Shown here in pieces: positions 38,501 to 47,965 of a stretch of DNA of 64,000 nucleotides; within the stretch, counting starts at the first letter, position 1; each line of letters starts with the position of its first letter. The stretch is taken from contig JBKEEF010000020.1 in assembly GCA_047975765.1 (NCBI GenBank), positions 62,001 to 126,000 of the forward strand, in the 5' to 3' direction. Origin of the DNA: JAQWBS01 sp047975765 (GTDB taxonomy: Bacteria > Pseudomonadota > Alphaproteobacteria > RF32 > CAG-239). Under the pieces are notes generated by a model. The model searched no databases. It was not told where the DNA came from and worked only from the letters and a program-made list of their open reading frames with translations. The translations under genes were made by a program, and so were the position numbers.

Positions 38501-38552
38501 ATCAATTGTAGATGCTCTTTCTGTCAACCTAGGTGTAAGATATAGTTTTTGA
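35520..38552 (+). CDS. Autotransporter (type Va-like) with degenerate passenger repeats
   Basis: 1010 residues from ATG 35520 (GAGGTG 7 nt upstream). Signal peptide MKFLRFILLFLIVFIRPVLA. The passenger (about 21-720) is Asn/Ser/Gly-rich beta-helix-like sequence with a loosely repeated unit of about 70-80 residues that contains I-x-N-M-D-(I/L)-x-I and a later G-(I/V)-(F/Y) strand, seen around IKNMDIYADSS, IKNMDIIIEENKG, FQNVDVLINKNSS and LTNMDLIIKNNSS. A linker (SPVAKTSLDVPSVHLSAIKFG) leads to a C-terminal beta-barrel of about 270 residues (GAWVRTYAKK...) that ends in Phe (NLGVRYSF), the usual outer-membrane signature. No protease motif was seen; surface adhesion is a guess. Confidence 0.88.
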   Translation: MKFLRFILLFLIVFIRPVLADQLFIGSDTNIVDGYYSGNASSGGYQCGICVTSNNSGQPWDVAVTGNINAYYNRANLWVSSSGNAYFYSSDSNKQLILHLSMSEGDAGINNEGGKLEIDGGTAGGQIFVGNVSYSNAIGLENFSSGGNTLIKNMDIYADSSSASSTYAIGVNNQAKYRFWSDMDNTFSFNKNYSKGWVAGLYSASRASAPTAEFEFIGMNLSFQDNYAVGGNNYGIATADLDLFGTESGNVYNYSYNEASNIASALYVWSGGSDINIKNMDIIIEENKGARFAGIFLGTDGSLNIEGNANSGQVSFINNKALSSDFVGVYALANTNVSFQNVDVLINKNSSIGTSAGFRFENGAAISSNEASNRKIEISENESQSAFYAFYTEKNLSLTNMDLIIKNNSSLYGDSIGIFANGSVSLTSLSKGIIDVSQLDYFLYASNASINVIENYNVSLKDVELFAFLRNSSSLNVKSSNVVFQDSGGILVDKSSMIIPSIKFEDSFLDANGGFFLKATTGSEADIELNNSQVFGRIVDGERGVINYSLFNNSLWQARSSAVISRFVLDNSTVDLTSLNGNNVLKVENYTATNGKIKLKSFLNSAGDKSDKLVVTQSSSGNTVLYIDAVAENESRSGKNDGVLVVEQDGASASADFTLYGGVIDSGLYEYTLQKGDLDGNGDNYYLRAQDSSGGSGGLSPVAKTSLDVPSVHLSAIKFGMNELRKRLGELREVSPSSKEGAWVRTYAKKVELDDHAKVKMDLYGFESGYDYNVYSSYGNKYYIGGMFGYLYTGDIKIEQHNNKEGSGKIKTPNFGAYGTWLGNEGYFADVSLRYFLSDMNVKNKSSQETDVSYESNRNYFAGEAEFGKRWNYALNSKEQFVFEPKAVLAYIYSKGGHSKNKNGIMARYSETTSKIFKNAITIYYQNKMDNGLFLEPFIQLGFAHDFDGKSTMSFSEVEIDSSAGGTTVEFGGGLNAKIDSRWSLYSDIMYETGSIVDALSVNLGVRYSF

Positions 38553-38577
38553 CAAATAATTTAAGACAGTTATGATA

Positions 38578-38604
38578 AAGCCTCATTAATAAAAGTGAGG
38601 TTTT
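38578..38604 (+). terminator. Hairpin between autotransporter and draG-like gene
   Basis: AAAGCCTCATT AATAA AAGTGAGGTTTT. It ends 4 bp before the next ATG, so it may also include that gene's GAGG ribosome site and limit its translation. Confidence 0.55.
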
Positions 38605-38607
38605 ATC

Positions 38608-39441
38608 ATGTTTGGAGCTGTGATTGGAGATATTGTTGGTTCTGTTTATGAATGGAATAATATCAAAACAAAAGATTTTCCTTTGTTTTCAAAAGATGGG
38701 AGCTTCACGGATGATACGATTTTGACTATGGCTGCTGCTGAATGGCTTATGGAAGGTGGAACATCAGAAAAAGCTTTGCGTACATGGGCACTTAAATACG
38801 ATACAGGTGAGCCAAATCAATATGGCAAAGCGTGGTTTTCTAAAAAATTTATGGCTTGGGCAAAAGATGAAAATGCGGGTCCTTATGGTGCAAATACGAA
38901 TGGCTGTGTGATGAGAATTAGCCCAGTTCCTTTCCTTATTCGAGATAGAAAAGAAGCATTTGAAAGAGCGGAAATATTCACAAATGCAACCCATAATCAT
39001 CCTGATAGTCATCGTGCTGTTAGGGCATATATTGATGTGATGCATCATACTTTCAAAAAAGCCCCTGTTTCCCAAATTCGGCAAATGCTTGAATCTGATT
39101 ATGGTTATGATATGTCAAAGTCTGTTGATGAACTCAGAGAAATGAGAACTAAATTTGACTATACCTGTAATATTACGGTTCCAGATGCGATTACTTGTGC
39201 GTTGGAAGGAAAATCTTTTGAAGATTCAATTAGAAATGCTGTATCTTTGGGCGGAGATAGTGACACTCTTGCTGCAATGGCGGGAGCAATTGCTGAAGCA
39301 AGATTTGGAATTCCTAAAGAGATTGGTAATAAAACAATGGAATATCTTGATAAAGACACTTTATCTGTTCTTCAAAAGATGTATAAGAATGAACCTAAAC
39401 AAGTAAATCGTTTTACTCAAAAACCTACACGAGAGAGATAA
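38608..39441 (+). CDS. ADP-ribosylglycohydrolase (DraG/ARH family)
   Basis: 277 residues. The family start MFGAVIGDIVGSVYEW and the dimagnesium motifs SFTDDTILTMA and SLGGDSDTLAAMAGAI are intact, as is the NGCVMRISPVPFL/ATHNHPDSHRAVRAY middle. Enzymes of this family remove ADP-ribose from proteins, nucleic acids or small molecules. It overlaps the next gene by one base (TAATG), so a nucleoside-hydrolase-like enzyme is co-translated. No ADP-ribosyltransferase is seen in the window. Confidence 0.93.
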   Translation: MFGAVIGDIVGSVYEWNNIKTKDFPLFSKDGSFTDDTILTMAAAEWLMEGGTSEKALRTWALKYDTGEPNQYGKAWFSKKFMAWAKDENAGPYGANTNGCVMRISPVPFLIRDRKEAFERAEIFTNATHNHPDSHRAVRAYIDVMHHTFKKAPVSQIRQMLESDYGYDMSKSVDELREMRTKFDYTCNITVPDAITCALEGKSFEDSIRNAVSLGGDSDTLAAMAGAIAEARFGIPKEIGNKTMEYLDKDTLSVLQKMYKNEPKQVNRFTQKPTRER

Positions 39442-40448
39442 TGGAAAAAATAGTTCTTATCACAGACCCAAATAATGACCCTGATGATTTAGTTAGTTTT
39501 GTAGGACTAGCAAATTTTATCAATGAGGAGAAAGCTCATCTGAAAGCAGTTATTGCAACTTATGGTGATAAAGAAATTAGGCTTAAGCGTGCTAAATTTG
39601 CTAAAGGTGCTTTTTTGAGTTTAGGGATTAATGCGCCTGTTGCAGTGGGTGTTGAATATCCTAGATATAATGGAATTAAAGGAAATGGCTATTATGAAGA
39701 AGAGGGGGCTAGTAAACTTGAAGAAATTGGGCAAGAGATTGAGCTTTCTTCACAAGACCTCTTGAAACGCGTTTATGAAAAAGCTGAAGTTGGGTCTTTG
39801 ACAGTTTTAGTTAATGCAATTATGCCTGACTTGGAAGTTTTTATTGAAAATGACTTTGAACTTTTTATTGCGAAGACTAAAAAGATTGTGGTGATGGGTG
39901 GCTATGAACTGGACGAAGATGATGTTCTGCCAGCCATAAATTCACATAACCTCATTCAGTGCTATGAAGCGGCATGGACTGTTTTCGAGACTGCAATAGA
40001 CAATATGATTCCACTTATTTTAGTTCCCAAAGAAACAATCTATGAAGTGAGTGTGGACGGAAGAAAATATTTTGATGTTTTGAAAGATTATAACAATCCG
40101 ATTGCTCAAAATTTGTCTGCCTCATACAAAATGTTTGTTTATCGCATTTGGGATTCTGTTTCTAGAGGAAAGAATCAACATTTTACACTTGAGCGTTTTA
40201 ATCAAGTTTTTGTGGCTGAAGGGGATGAAGTACTTGCTACGGATGATGTGAAAATTGTTTTTGAAAAAGTGAGAAAGATAAATCTGTATGATTTGGTTTC
40301 AGTCTTGGCTTGTTTCGAAAATTATTGGGAAAATTTAGGTTCTTTTGAGCAGGTCAGTTCAGGAGTCTTTGAAGCTAAAATCACCAAGAAAAAAGAATTT
40401 GTTGAAGAGCTTTACCTTCTGATGGATTTGATAAAAAAAGAACACTGA
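39441..40448 (+). CDS. Nucleoside-hydrolase-like (IunH fold) protein
   Basis: 335 residues. The N-terminal ITDPNNDPDDLVSFVGLAN matches the Ca-binding DxDxxxDD cluster of nucleoside hydrolases in altered form. A second conserved region reads KKIVVMGGYELDEDDVLPAINSHNLIQCYEAAWTVF, equivalent to the MGG and N-x-x-x-D-substrate loop. The divergence means the substrate is uncertain; family members split ribosides into base and ribose. The overlap with the ARH gene suggests joint action on ADP-ribose or NAD-related ribosides (inference). Confidence 0.75.
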   Translation: MEKIVLITDPNNDPDDLVSFVGLANFINEEKAHLKAVIATYGDKEIRLKRAKFAKGAFLSLGINAPVAVGVEYPRYNGIKGNGYYEEEGASKLEEIGQEIELSSQDLLKRVYEKAEVGSLTVLVNAIMPDLEVFIENDFELFIAKTKKIVVMGGYELDEDDVLPAINSHNLIQCYEAAWTVFETAIDNMIPLILVPKETIYEVSVDGRKYFDVLKDYNNPIAQNLSASYKMFVYRIWDSVSRGKNQHFTLERFNQVFVAEGDEVLATDDVKIVFEKVRKINLYDLVSVLACFENYWENLGSFEQVSSGVFEAKITKKKEFVEELYLLMDLIKKEH

Positions 40449-40471
40449 TTGCAAAAAGCAACACAGTGTTC
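40440..40471. terminator. Bidirectional hairpin
   Basis: GAACACTG ... CAGTGTTC, spanning the stop of the hydrolase-like gene and facing the convergent minus-strand gene. Confidence 0.6.
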
Positions 40472-40485
40472 TTTATATCCATACT

Positions 40486-41124
40486 TTACTCGGATTTATG
40501 TTCCTCAAGAACATATCCACCTTTTGCATCTTTTTTGTAGATGAAAAGTTGTTCTTTGTGAGGAACAGCAGTAAAAACCAAATTTCCATTTTCCATTTTA
40601 GTTTCTAACTCGCATCTTGAAATATCCAAGACCTCATTTTCAGCAACTGGAATATCGGCAATTTGTGTGCATTCTCTAAATGTTAGAACAGCATCCAATG
40701 AAACGGTGAATGTTTTTTGTTTTTGATTGTCAAGGCTGTTTACCTCAATAACCCATTCAATTGTTCTCAGAGGTTTCTTTTCGTGCATAAAATAGGCCTG
40801 AACCAATTCGACATGGCATTGTTTTGCAATTTCGTCAAATGTTATTTTATCAAAATATAAAGAATGGTTTATTTGTTCTTGGGCGTCAATTCCAATTACC
40901 GTTAGGAGTTCAGCTAAAGCTTTTTGTGAATCTATTTTTTCGGATTTAACTTTGTTGTAAATGATGTCATCAACAACAATATTATATAATTCTGCTAAAT
41001 CTTTTAAGAGTTTATCTGAATTAAAAATGTTAAAGCCAAGTGATTCACATAAAATTTCATCTGAATTAATTCTTCCTGTAATTCCAGTTTTGACTGCTTC
41101 TGAACTTTTGTTTATTAAATACAT
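40486..41124 (-). CDS. Hypothetical protein
   Basis: 212 residues, acidic, with no signal or membrane segment. The N-terminal half looks helical, the C-terminal half beta-rich (VLDISRCELETKMENGNLVFTAVPHKEQLFIYKK). No family is recognised. It is convergent with the nucleoside-hydrolase-like gene and diverges from the solute-binding-protein gene, so it appears monocistronic. Confidence 0.55.
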   Translation of the reverse strand: MYLINKSSEAVKTGITGRINSDEILCESLGFNIFNSDKLLKDLAELYNIVVDDIIYNKVKSEKIDSQKALAELLTVIGIDAQEQINHSLYFDKITFDEIAKQCHVELVQAYFMHEKKPLRTIEWVIEVNSLDNQKQKTFTVSLDAVLTFRECTQIADIPVAENEVLDISRCELETKMENGNLVFTAVPHKEQLFIYKKDAKGGYVLEEHKSE

Positions 41125-41281
41125 AATTATAATTTTTGTGAGTTAATAATATTTTTTCAACCTCTATATTCTCATATTTTTGGTGATTCTGTCAATATTA
41201 TAAATCTGAGAATAAAACTTATTGTATTTTGTCGAGGATATTTTATAATGCATAAGTTATTTCATATGAAACAGGTTATTT

Positions 41282-42397
41282 ATGCTGAGATTTTTGGGAT
41301 TATTTATATTTATTTTTTCGCTATTTCTTTGCGAAATTTCTTATGCGGATGTCAATGTGGTTGTCATTTCTCCGCAAGATGGAAATTATGAGGAAATGGG
41401 AGAAGAAATTATTGAAGGTGCAAAAATTGCCATTGAAGATATCAATAGCAATGGCGGCATTAAGGGAGAGAAAATCAATCTTATAACTGTTTCAGACCAA
41501 TGTAATGATGTCCTTTCTCTTTCAACTGCTCAGATGATTAGTGTGAGTTCTTCTAAACAAGATAAAGTTTCTCTGGTGATTGGCCCGTATTGTTCTAATT
41601 CGTTTGAAGAAATTTCAGAGACCTTTGCTAAGGCTAAAATTTTTCAGATTATTCCAAACTCTGTTGGTACGAACAACTATAAGCAAAACCACAAAGGTTT
41701 GGTTAAAATGCTTGGCAGTAAGGAACGTCAAGGAAAAGATTTTTTCGAATTTTATCAAGAGTCATTTTCAGACAAAAAAGTTGCTCTAATTTATGATAGT
41801 GATGACAGAGATATTGTTGATATTGCCGCAGTTGTTCAAGCTGAATTTAGAAAAGCAAATCTTTCTGAACAATTTAAGTCTTTCGATGTCAATAAATATA
41901 AAAGTTCAGAAAGTTTAGCAAAGGCTGTTACCAAGACGGGTTATGAAATGGCCTATATTTTAGGAAGCTCCAATAAAGTGATTGAAGTTTTCAAGGAAAT
42001 CAAGGAAAGAAAACCAGAGTTTATCATTTTCACCAATCGCTATCAGTTGACAGATGATTATGTTGACGTCTTAGGAAAAGTGGCAGAAGGAACATATTCT
42101 ATTGGTTTGCCTTCATTAAAAGATAGTCCTTCTTTTACAGAAAAATTAGTAGAATTTAGACTTTTAGGTATTGAACCCGAAGGTCTGTCTGTATATAGTT
42201 ATTCTGCGGTTAAACTTTGGCAAGATTTGGTTTTAAAGTCAGATTCATTCGACTATGATACGCTTTCAAAACTTCTTATTAACGATAAGTTTGAGACGAC
42301 TTGGGGCGAAGTTGTGTTCAAAAATGGTTCTCCAGAAGATACGCTAAATTATAGTGTTTATAAAATTTCTGACGGTCATTTTGAACAAGTCAAATAA
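41282..42397 (+). CDS. Periplasmic branched-chain-amino-acid-type binding protein
   Basis: 371 residues. Signal peptide MLRFLGLFIFIFSLFLCEISYA. The LivJ/type I periplasmic-binding fold is shown by NVVVISPQDG, GAKIAIEDINSNGGIKGEKINLITVSD, VIGPYCSNSFEEIS and KVALIYDSDDRD, and the C-terminal YSYSAVKLWQDL/TTWGEVVFKNG blocks. It would bind an amino acid or similar ligand for an ABC transporter or receptor. No permease or ATPase gene is adjacent, so it may serve a transporter encoded elsewhere. Confidence 0.85.
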   Translation: MLRFLGLFIFIFSLFLCEISYADVNVVVISPQDGNYEEMGEEIIEGAKIAIEDINSNGGIKGEKINLITVSDQCNDVLSLSTAQMISVSSSKQDKVSLVIGPYCSNSFEEISETFAKAKIFQIIPNSVGTNNYKQNHKGLVKMLGSKERQGKDFFEFYQESFSDKKVALIYDSDDRDIVDIAAVVQAEFRKANLSEQFKSFDVNKYKSSESLAKAVTKTGYEMAYILGSSNKVIEVFKEIKERKPEFIIFTNRYQLTDDYVDVLGKVAEGTYSIGLPSLKDSPSFTEKLVEFRLLGIEPEGLSVYSYSAVKLWQDLVLKSDSFDYDTLSKLLINDKFETTWGEVVFKNGSPEDTLNYSVYKISDGHFEQVK

Positions 42398-42407
42398 GAA
42401 ACTGTGT

Positions 42408-42428
42408 AAAACGAAAGCTTTTTCGTTT
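42408..42428 (+). terminator. Short hairpin terminator
   Basis: AAACGAAA / TTTCGTTT with T-rich flank, after the binding-protein gene. Confidence 0.5.
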
Positions 42429-42506
42429 ATTATATTTTTTGTTTTTGTATATTAAGTTAAATGTTTTAAAAAATGAGGGTTTCCTCAAATCTAAAGGTGG
42501 AAAAAA

Positions 42507-42983
42507 ATGGCAGGTAGCATTAATAAAGTTATTTTGGTCGGCAATCTTGGGGCAGACCCAAAAGTGAGCAACACATCTAGTGGTGCAAAAATTGTCAACT
42601 TGAGTGTGGCAACAACAGACAGTTGGAAAGATAAAGCAACTGGTGAAAGAAGAGACCGTACAGAATGGCATAGAGTTGTTATCTTCAATCCACAACTTGC
42701 TGATATTGCTGATAGATATTTGAGAAAAGGTTCAAAAGTTTATTTAGAAGGTCAACTCCAAACTCGTAAATGGGAAGATCAAGGCGGACAAGAAAGATAT
42801 TCAACAGAAGTTGTTTTGCAAAACTTCAGTGGAAGTTTAGTTCTTCTTGATGGTCGTGATGGCGGTGATTTCGCTCCAGCAGGTGGAAATGATGTGTTCT
42901 CTGGTTCATCATCTGCTTCTTCAAGTGGTTGGGATAGTTCTTCTTCTGCCGCAGCAGATTTAGATGATGATATTCCGTTCTAG
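42507..42983 (+). CDS. ssb: Single-stranded DNA-binding protein
   Basis: 158 residues. OB-fold start [46 protein letters not shown] and [30 protein letters not shown] Gly/Ser/Ala-rich linker ends in the DLDDDIPF tip that recruits repair and replication partners. AGGTGG lies 7 nt before the ATG. It has its own terminator and precedes gyrA. Confidence 0.97.
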   Translation: MAGSINKVILVGNLGADPKVSNTSSGAKIVNLSVATTDSWKDKATGERRDRTEWHRVVIFNPQLADIADRYLRKGSKVYLEGQLQTRKWEDQGGQERYSTEVVLQNFSGSLVLLDGRDGGDFAPAGGNDVFSGSSSASSSGWDSSSSAAADLDDDIPF

Positions 42984-43000
42984 TCATTGATGGATTTTAT

Positions 43001-43033
43001 AAAAAAGAGAGGATATTTTTATTCTCTCTTTTT
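43001..43033 (+). terminator. ssb terminator
   Basis: AAAAAGAGAG ... CTCTCTTTTT hairpin with T-run. Confidence 0.8.
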
Positions 43034-43120
43034 TTGAAATCAATTCTAAAGTGGTTTTTTTGAGTTTTTAGTGTTTTTATATTAACCTTTTGTCATTGAA
43101 AAAAACTTGAAATCGATTTT

Positions 43121-43162
43121 AAGGCTGTTTTTTTGAGCTTAGAGCAAAAAGCAGCCTTTTTT
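43121..43162 (+). terminator. Second hairpin upstream of gyrA
   Basis: AAGGCTG ... CAGCCTT with a T-run. The flanking bases (43036-43072 and 43108-43140) form a degenerate direct repeat: 'tgaaatc.att.taa.g..gtttttttgag'. It may be a duplicated terminator or leader attenuator. Confidence 0.5.
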
Positions 43163-43251
43163 AATGGGTATAAGTTCAAGAAAAATCTGGAGAGAGCTTG
43201 TTTTTCTTGGTATAAACAAGGAAGTTAAAAAACTTAGTAAAGGTATGTTAA

Positions 43252-46062
43252 ATGAGTGATGAAAATGAAGTTTTAGAAAGTGCTGTTGAACTTGGTAAAA
43301 ACATTTCAACGGTACCTATTTCTGAAGAAATGAGACGCTCTTATCTCGATTATGCAATGAGTGTGATTGTTTCTCGTGCGCTTCCTGACGTTCGTGACGG
43401 TTTAAAACCAGTTCACCGTCGTGTGATTTATTCTATGCACGAAAGTGGTTATGAGCATAATAGACCACACAGAAAATCTGCCCGTATCGTTGGTGATGTT
43501 ATGGGTAAATATCACCCACACGGTGATGCTTCAATTTATGATACAATGGTTCGTATGGCTCAAGACTTCTCAATGAGACTTCCTCTTATTGATGGTCAAG
43601 GAAACTTTGGTTCAATGGATGGTGACAGTGCTGCGGCAATGCGTTATACAGAAGCTAGACTCAAAAAAGTTTCTCAAGCTTTGGTTGATGATATTGATAA
43701 AGATACTGTTGACTTTGTTCCAAACTATGACGAAACAGTTATGGAGCCTTCTGTTTTGCCAGCTCGCTTTCCTAACTTACTGGTTAATGGTACAAGTGGT
43801 ATTGCGGTTGGTATGGCAACAAATATGCCTCCACACAACTTGGGTGAAGTTTTAGATGCTTGTTGTGCTTGCATTGATGATCCAGAAATTTCTTTAGAAG
43901 ACTTGATTAATATTGTTCCTGCTCCAGACTTCCCAACAGGTGGTTTGATTTTGGGCTATGGTGGTGCGAAATCTGCTTATTTGACAGGTCGTGGTTCTGT
44001 TGTGATGCGTGCAAAATGTACCATTGAAGAATTGCGTAAAGATAAAGAAGCAATCATCGTTCACGAAATTCCATATCAAGTTAATAAATCTGTTTTGGTT
44101 AGCCGAATTGCAGAACTTGTTAAAGAAAAGAAAGTTGAAGGCATTTCAGACATTAGAGACGAGTCTGACCGTCAAGGTGTTCGTGTAGTTATCGAAATCA
44201 AAAGAGACTTCCAAGCTGATGTTGTGTTGAACCAACTTTATAAGTTTACGGCGCTTCAAACAAGTTTTGGTATGAATATGCTTGCGATTCACCATGGTCG
44301 TCCGATGATGTTGAATTTGAAAGAAATCTTGACAGCGTTTATTGAATTTAGAGAAGAAGTCATTCGACGTCGTACTGTTTTTGATCTCAATAAATGTCGT
44401 GATAGAGCTCACTTATTGGTGGGTTTAGCGATTGCTGTTGAAAATCTTGATACAGTCATCAATCTTATCCGCTCTGCTGCAAATCCACAAGATGCGAAAG
44501 AACAACTTCTTTCACGTTCTTGGGAAGCAAAAGATGTTGAACCATTGGTTATTTTGATTGATGAGCCAGATAGAAAAGTTGAAGATGGAAAATATCGTCT
44601 ATCTGAAGAACAAGCAAAAGGAATTCTCGATTTGAGATTGCACCGTTTGACTGGTTTGGAAAGAGATAAAATTCACGATGAACTTCGTGGTCTTGGTGAT
44701 GATATTAAAGAATATCTTTCAATTTTGGCTTCTCGTGAAAAACTTTATGGCATTATGCGTGATGAATTTGTTGCAATCAAAGATGAATATGCAACACCTC
44801 GTCGTTCTATCATTGAAGACATCGAATATGACACAGATATTGAATCTCTTATCCAAAGAGAAGAAATGGTTGTGACAGTGACGGATGCTGGATATATTAA
44901 ACGTGTTCCTTTGAATGCTTATCGTGCTCAAAAACGTGGTGGAAAAGGAAAATCTGGTATGTCTACGAAGGAAGAAGATTTTGTTTCTCGCTTGTTCGTT
45001 GCAAGCACACATACACCTGTGTTGTTCTTCTCTTCAAAAGGTCTGGTTTATAAGATGAAAGTTTATAAACTTCCGCTTGGTTCTCCAACCTCTAAAGGAA
45101 AGCCTTTCATCAACTTGCTACCTCTAGAACAAGGTGAAACAATTACAACTGTGATGAAACTTCCAGAGAACGAGGATGATTGCAAAAACTTGTCTATTAT
45201 GTTCGCAACTTCTCAAGGAAATGTTCGTCGTAATAGTTTGATGGATTTTGTTAATGTTCAATCTAATGGTAAAATTGCCATGAAATTGGATGATGATGAC
45301 AAGCTTATTAACGTTAGAATTTGTAATGAAGATGAAGATATTTTACTTTCTACAAAGTTTGGTAAGGGTATCCGTTTCCCTGTGACCGAAGTTCGTGTGT
45401 TTGTTGGACGTAATTCTACGGGTGTCCGTGGTGTTAAATTGGCAAAAAATGACAGCGTAATCTCAATGTCTGTTCTTAACCACTCTAATGCAACAGCAGA
45501 ACAAAGAGATGCATATCTCAGAACTTCTTCTGAAATCAAACGTGCTATGGCAGAAAATCCAGATGCTCCAATTTCAGAAAGCAGCTACTTGCAAGAAGGT
45601 ATTTCTTTAGAAGAATATAAGGAAATGGCAGAAAGAGAACAATTTATCTTATCTGTGACAACAACAGGTTATGGTAAACGTTCATCTTCTTATGAATATC
45701 GTACAACAGGTCGTGGTGGTAGTGGTATTGCCAATATGGAAATGTCTGCTCGTAATAAAGAAGTTATTAGCTCATTCCCAATTGTTGAAGGAAGCCATAT
45801 TATGATGGTGACAGATGCTGGTAAACTTATCAGAATGCCAGTAGATGACATTAGAATTGCTGGACGTAAGACACAAGGTGTTATCTTGTTCAGAACGGCT
45901 GAAGATGAAAATGTTGTGAGTGTGACTTGGCTTGATGCTGACGATGATGATGAGGATTTAGAAGGAACTGAATCTGATGAGAACATCATTGTTGAAGGTG
46001 AGGAAACAGAAGAGGTCTCTCATGTAGACGATTTGAATTTTGTCTCTCAAGCTGACGAATAA
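43252..46062 (+). CDS. gyrA: DNA gyrase subunit A
   Basis: 936 residues. The quinolone region reads [21 protein letters not shown], with the catalytic Tyr in [10 protein letters not shown]. The NMPPHNLGE and [10 protein letters not shown] parts of the breakage-reunion domain follow. The C-terminal wrapping domain contains a GyrA-box-like QKRGGKG (in [14 protein letters not shown]), which separates gyrase from ParC. A short acidic tail ends the protein. It introduces negative supercoils with GyrB. In the quinolone-determining stretch, GDASIYD shows Ala where Ser is common (E. coli position 83), which may affect quinolone sensitivity. Confidence 0.97.
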   Translation: MSDENEVLESAVELGKNISTVPISEEMRRSYLDYAMSVIVSRALPDVRDGLKPVHRRVIYSMHESGYEHNRPHRKSARIVGDVMGKYHPHGDASIYDTMVRMAQDFSMRLPLIDGQGNFGSMDGDSAAAMRYTEARLKKVSQALVDDIDKDTVDFVPNYDETVMEPSVLPARFPNLLVNGTSGIAVGMATNMPPHNLGEVLDACCACIDDPEISLEDLINIVPAPDFPTGGLILGYGGAKSAYLTGRGSVVMRAKCTIEELRKDKEAIIVHEIPYQVNKSVLVSRIAELVKEKKVEGISDIRDESDRQGVRVVIEIKRDFQADVVLNQLYKFTALQTSFGMNMLAIHHGRPMMLNLKEILTAFIEFREEVIRRRTVFDLNKCRDRAHLLVGLAIAVENLDTVINLIRSAANPQDAKEQLLSRSWEAKDVEPLVILIDEPDRKVEDGKYRLSEEQAKGILDLRLHRLTGLERDKIHDELRGLGDDIKEYLSILASREKLYGIMRDEFVAIKDEYATPRRSIIEDIEYDTDIESLIQREEMVVTVTDAGYIKRVPLNAYRAQKRGGKGKSGMSTKEEDFVSRLFVASTHTPVLFFSSKGLVYKMKVYKLPLGSPTSKGKPFINLLPLEQGETITTVMKLPENEDDCKNLSIMFATSQGNVRRNSLMDFVNVQSNGKIAMKLDDDDKLINVRICNEDEDILLSTKFGKGIRFPVTEVRVFVGRNSTGVRGVKLAKNDSVISMSVLNHSNATAEQRDAYLRTSSEIKRAMAENPDAPISESSYLQEGISLEEYKEMAEREQFILSVTTTGYGKRSSSYEYRTTGRGGSGIANMEMSARNKEVISSFPIVEGSHIMMVTDAGKLIRMPVDDIRIAGRKTQGVILFRTAEDENVVSVTWLDADDDDEDLEGTESDENIIVEGEETEEVSHVDDLNFVSQADE

Positions 46063-46075
46063 ATCATTTCAATTG

Positions 46076-46108
46076 AAAAAGAGCCACTTGATAGAGTGGC
46101 TCTTTTTT
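46076..46108 (+). terminator. gyrA terminator
   Basis: AAAAAGAGCCACTT GATAG AGTGGCTCTTTTTT. Confidence 0.92.
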
Positions 46109-46203
46109 AGAGGAGTGAACCAGAAATATTGTGTAACATCTTGTTTATTTTATTTTAATTTTTATATGCTATCTATCTCAAAAGAAATTTTCGGAGTGGC
46201 TCT

Positions 46204-46908
46204 ATGATTGAAGAAGAAATTGTTCACATAAAAGGACATCCTAAAAAACTAATCGTTTTTTTTCACGGCTATATTGATAGTCCTGAATATGTTGACGAAA
46301 AAATAGCCCCTCTCATTGATGGGTTGGATAATATTGCTGTCCATATCCCAAAATCACCCATTCCTTGCGAAATTTATCCTAAGAAGTTTCAGTGGTATTC
46401 TATGCATCGTTTTGATGATAATGATGATCGCAAAACGGTTGCGACATTGAAAGAGTGTGTTGATATTTATTCAAGAATGAAGCCTGGTATTATGGAGGCG
46501 TATAATATGGTTTCAGAATATATTGATAATCTTCTGAATGAATATGGTCTAGCAGATGAAGATTTGTATCTTTGTGGTTATTCTCAGGGAGCAACGCTTG
46601 CAATTTTCACAGCTTTAATGAGAGAGCACAAAATTGCAGGACTTCTCAGTTTTAGTGGGATTATCGCACCTTATGAATATTTGCTTCAAAATCACAAGAG
46701 CAGCCCAAACACTTTGTTGGTTCATGGAAATATTGACAATCAAGTTCGTTTTGAAGCTCTAGATTTTACTAAAGAGAATTTGGAAAAGAATGGTTGTCGT
46801 GTGAAAACTTATGTTGTAGAAAACGGACAACACCGAATTAGCGATGAGGCCGTTAGCGAAGGCTATAAATTTATTCTAGAAAACCTTATAGAAAAGGTTG
46901 CAGTGTAA
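46204..46908 (+). CDS. Alpha/beta hydrolase (carboxylesterase/phospholipase family)
   Basis: 234 residues. The oxyanion region IVFFHGYIDSPEYV, the nucleophile elbow LYLCGYSQGATLAI (GxSxG), the acid LLVHGNIDNQV and the His ENGQHRISDEA form a complete Ser-Asp-His triad. It resembles phospholipase/carboxylesterase-type YpfH-like hydrolases acting on short acyl esters or thioesters. GGAG precedes the ATG. The last 23 bp overlap the convergent solute-binding-protein gene. Confidence 0.87.
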   Translation: MIEEEIVHIKGHPKKLIVFFHGYIDSPEYVDEKIAPLIDGLDNIAVHIPKSPIPCEIYPKKFQWYSMHRFDDNDDRKTVATLKECVDIYSRMKPGIMEAYNMVSEYIDNLLNEYGLADEDLYLCGYSQGATLAIFTALMREHKIAGLLSFSGIIAPYEYLLQNHKSSPNTLLVHGNIDNQVRFEALDFTKENLEKNGCRVKTYVVENGQHRISDEAVSEGYKFILENLIEKVAV

Positions 46909-47905
46909 GAAGTCCACCTTTAGAAATGATTTTGTTGGTATCATTATTCAATTTGTAAGGAGAGTTTTCTCCATAATTATTCTCGTAGATTTCACCATAG
47001 TTTCCAATGTTTTTAATGGCTTTTCTTACCCAAGTTGGACGAAGTTCATATTTTTCCCAAAGTTTTGGATTATCACCAAGTAAATTCTTAGCAGAATCAT
47101 CTTTCACACCAATAACAACATCAACATTTTTAGAATTAATATCCATATCTTCTGCAAGTTTAAGCGCATTGAAAATCCATTCTGCAGTGACTTTGAATTT
47201 TGGATTGTCTTTTCTTACAAAAGCATAAATTGGTTTTGTTGCAATATTTTCTGGAACAATTTCTAAAGTATCTTTTCTGCCAAGTGAATTATTGAACAGA
47301 GATTGAAGATAGATGCTGTCCCCAGTGATGATTGCACATCTATTAAGAAAAAAGGCATCTTTAGCTTGAGATTGTGTTTTGAATGGAAGGATATTCAAGT
47401 CTAGGTCATAATCATTGATATATTTTTGCATATTATAAGTTTCATAAGAGTCTAAAACAGTACAAACTCTTTCACCCTTATAATCTTTCAAAGACTTAGC
47501 ATTTTCCCTCTTTTTTACAATAAGTGTTTGCTTGTCATATAAAATTGGGCTCAAGGCAACAACTTTGGAATTGAAATCTTGACTTGCAGGAAGTGCATTT
47601 GCCCCAATCATGATATCAATTTTTTCATTAGTAAGAAAACTTTCCATATTTCTTTCATTGGTATCAATAATTTCATATCTTTCTGTATCATCAAAAATTG
47701 CGGCAGAAAGTGCACGACATAAATCTACGGCGAAACCTTTCATATATCCGTCTTCGTCTTTATACGCATAGGTCTTTTCATATAAATTTGCTCCGCAGAG
47801 AACTTTTCCTCTTGCACTAATAAAGCGAATACCAACGTCATCAGCAAGCGCATTTCCAGTCAATGACATAAATAAAGCAGAAAAAATACATAATTTTAAT
47901 TTCAT
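46886..47905 (-). CDS. AapJ-like periplasmic amino-acid-binding protein
   Basis: 339 residues with signal peptide MKLKLCIFSALFMSLTGNALA. The mature part (ISARGKVLCGANLYEKTYAYKDEDGYMKGFAVDLCRALSAAIF) matches the general amino-acid binding protein family, where the ligand Asp/Arg pocket and Cys pair (LCG, DLCRA) are conserved. The transporter genes that normally follow are absent here, so it may be an orphan binding protein or sensor. It is convergent with the esterase gene, with a 23-bp overlap. Confidence 0.85.
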   Translation of the reverse strand: MKLKLCIFSALFMSLTGNALADDVGIRFISARGKVLCGANLYEKTYAYKDEDGYMKGFAVDLCRALSAAIFDDTERYEIIDTNERNMESFLTNEKIDIMIGANALPASQDFNSKVVALSPILYDKQTLIVKKRENAKSLKDYKGERVCTVLDSYETYNMQKYINDYDLDLNILPFKTQSQAKDAFFLNRCAIITGDSIYLQSLFNNSLGRKDTLEIVPENIATKPIYAFVRKDNPKFKVTAEWIFNALKLAEDMDINSKNVDVVIGVKDDSAKNLLGDNPKLWEKYELRPTWVRKAIKNIGNYGEIYENNYGENSPYKLNNDTNKIISKGGLLTLQPFL

Positions 47906-47965
47906 TTTAATTACCAGATGTTATATAATTGAAATATGTTGAAACTGATTATAAAAGGTTTTTTG

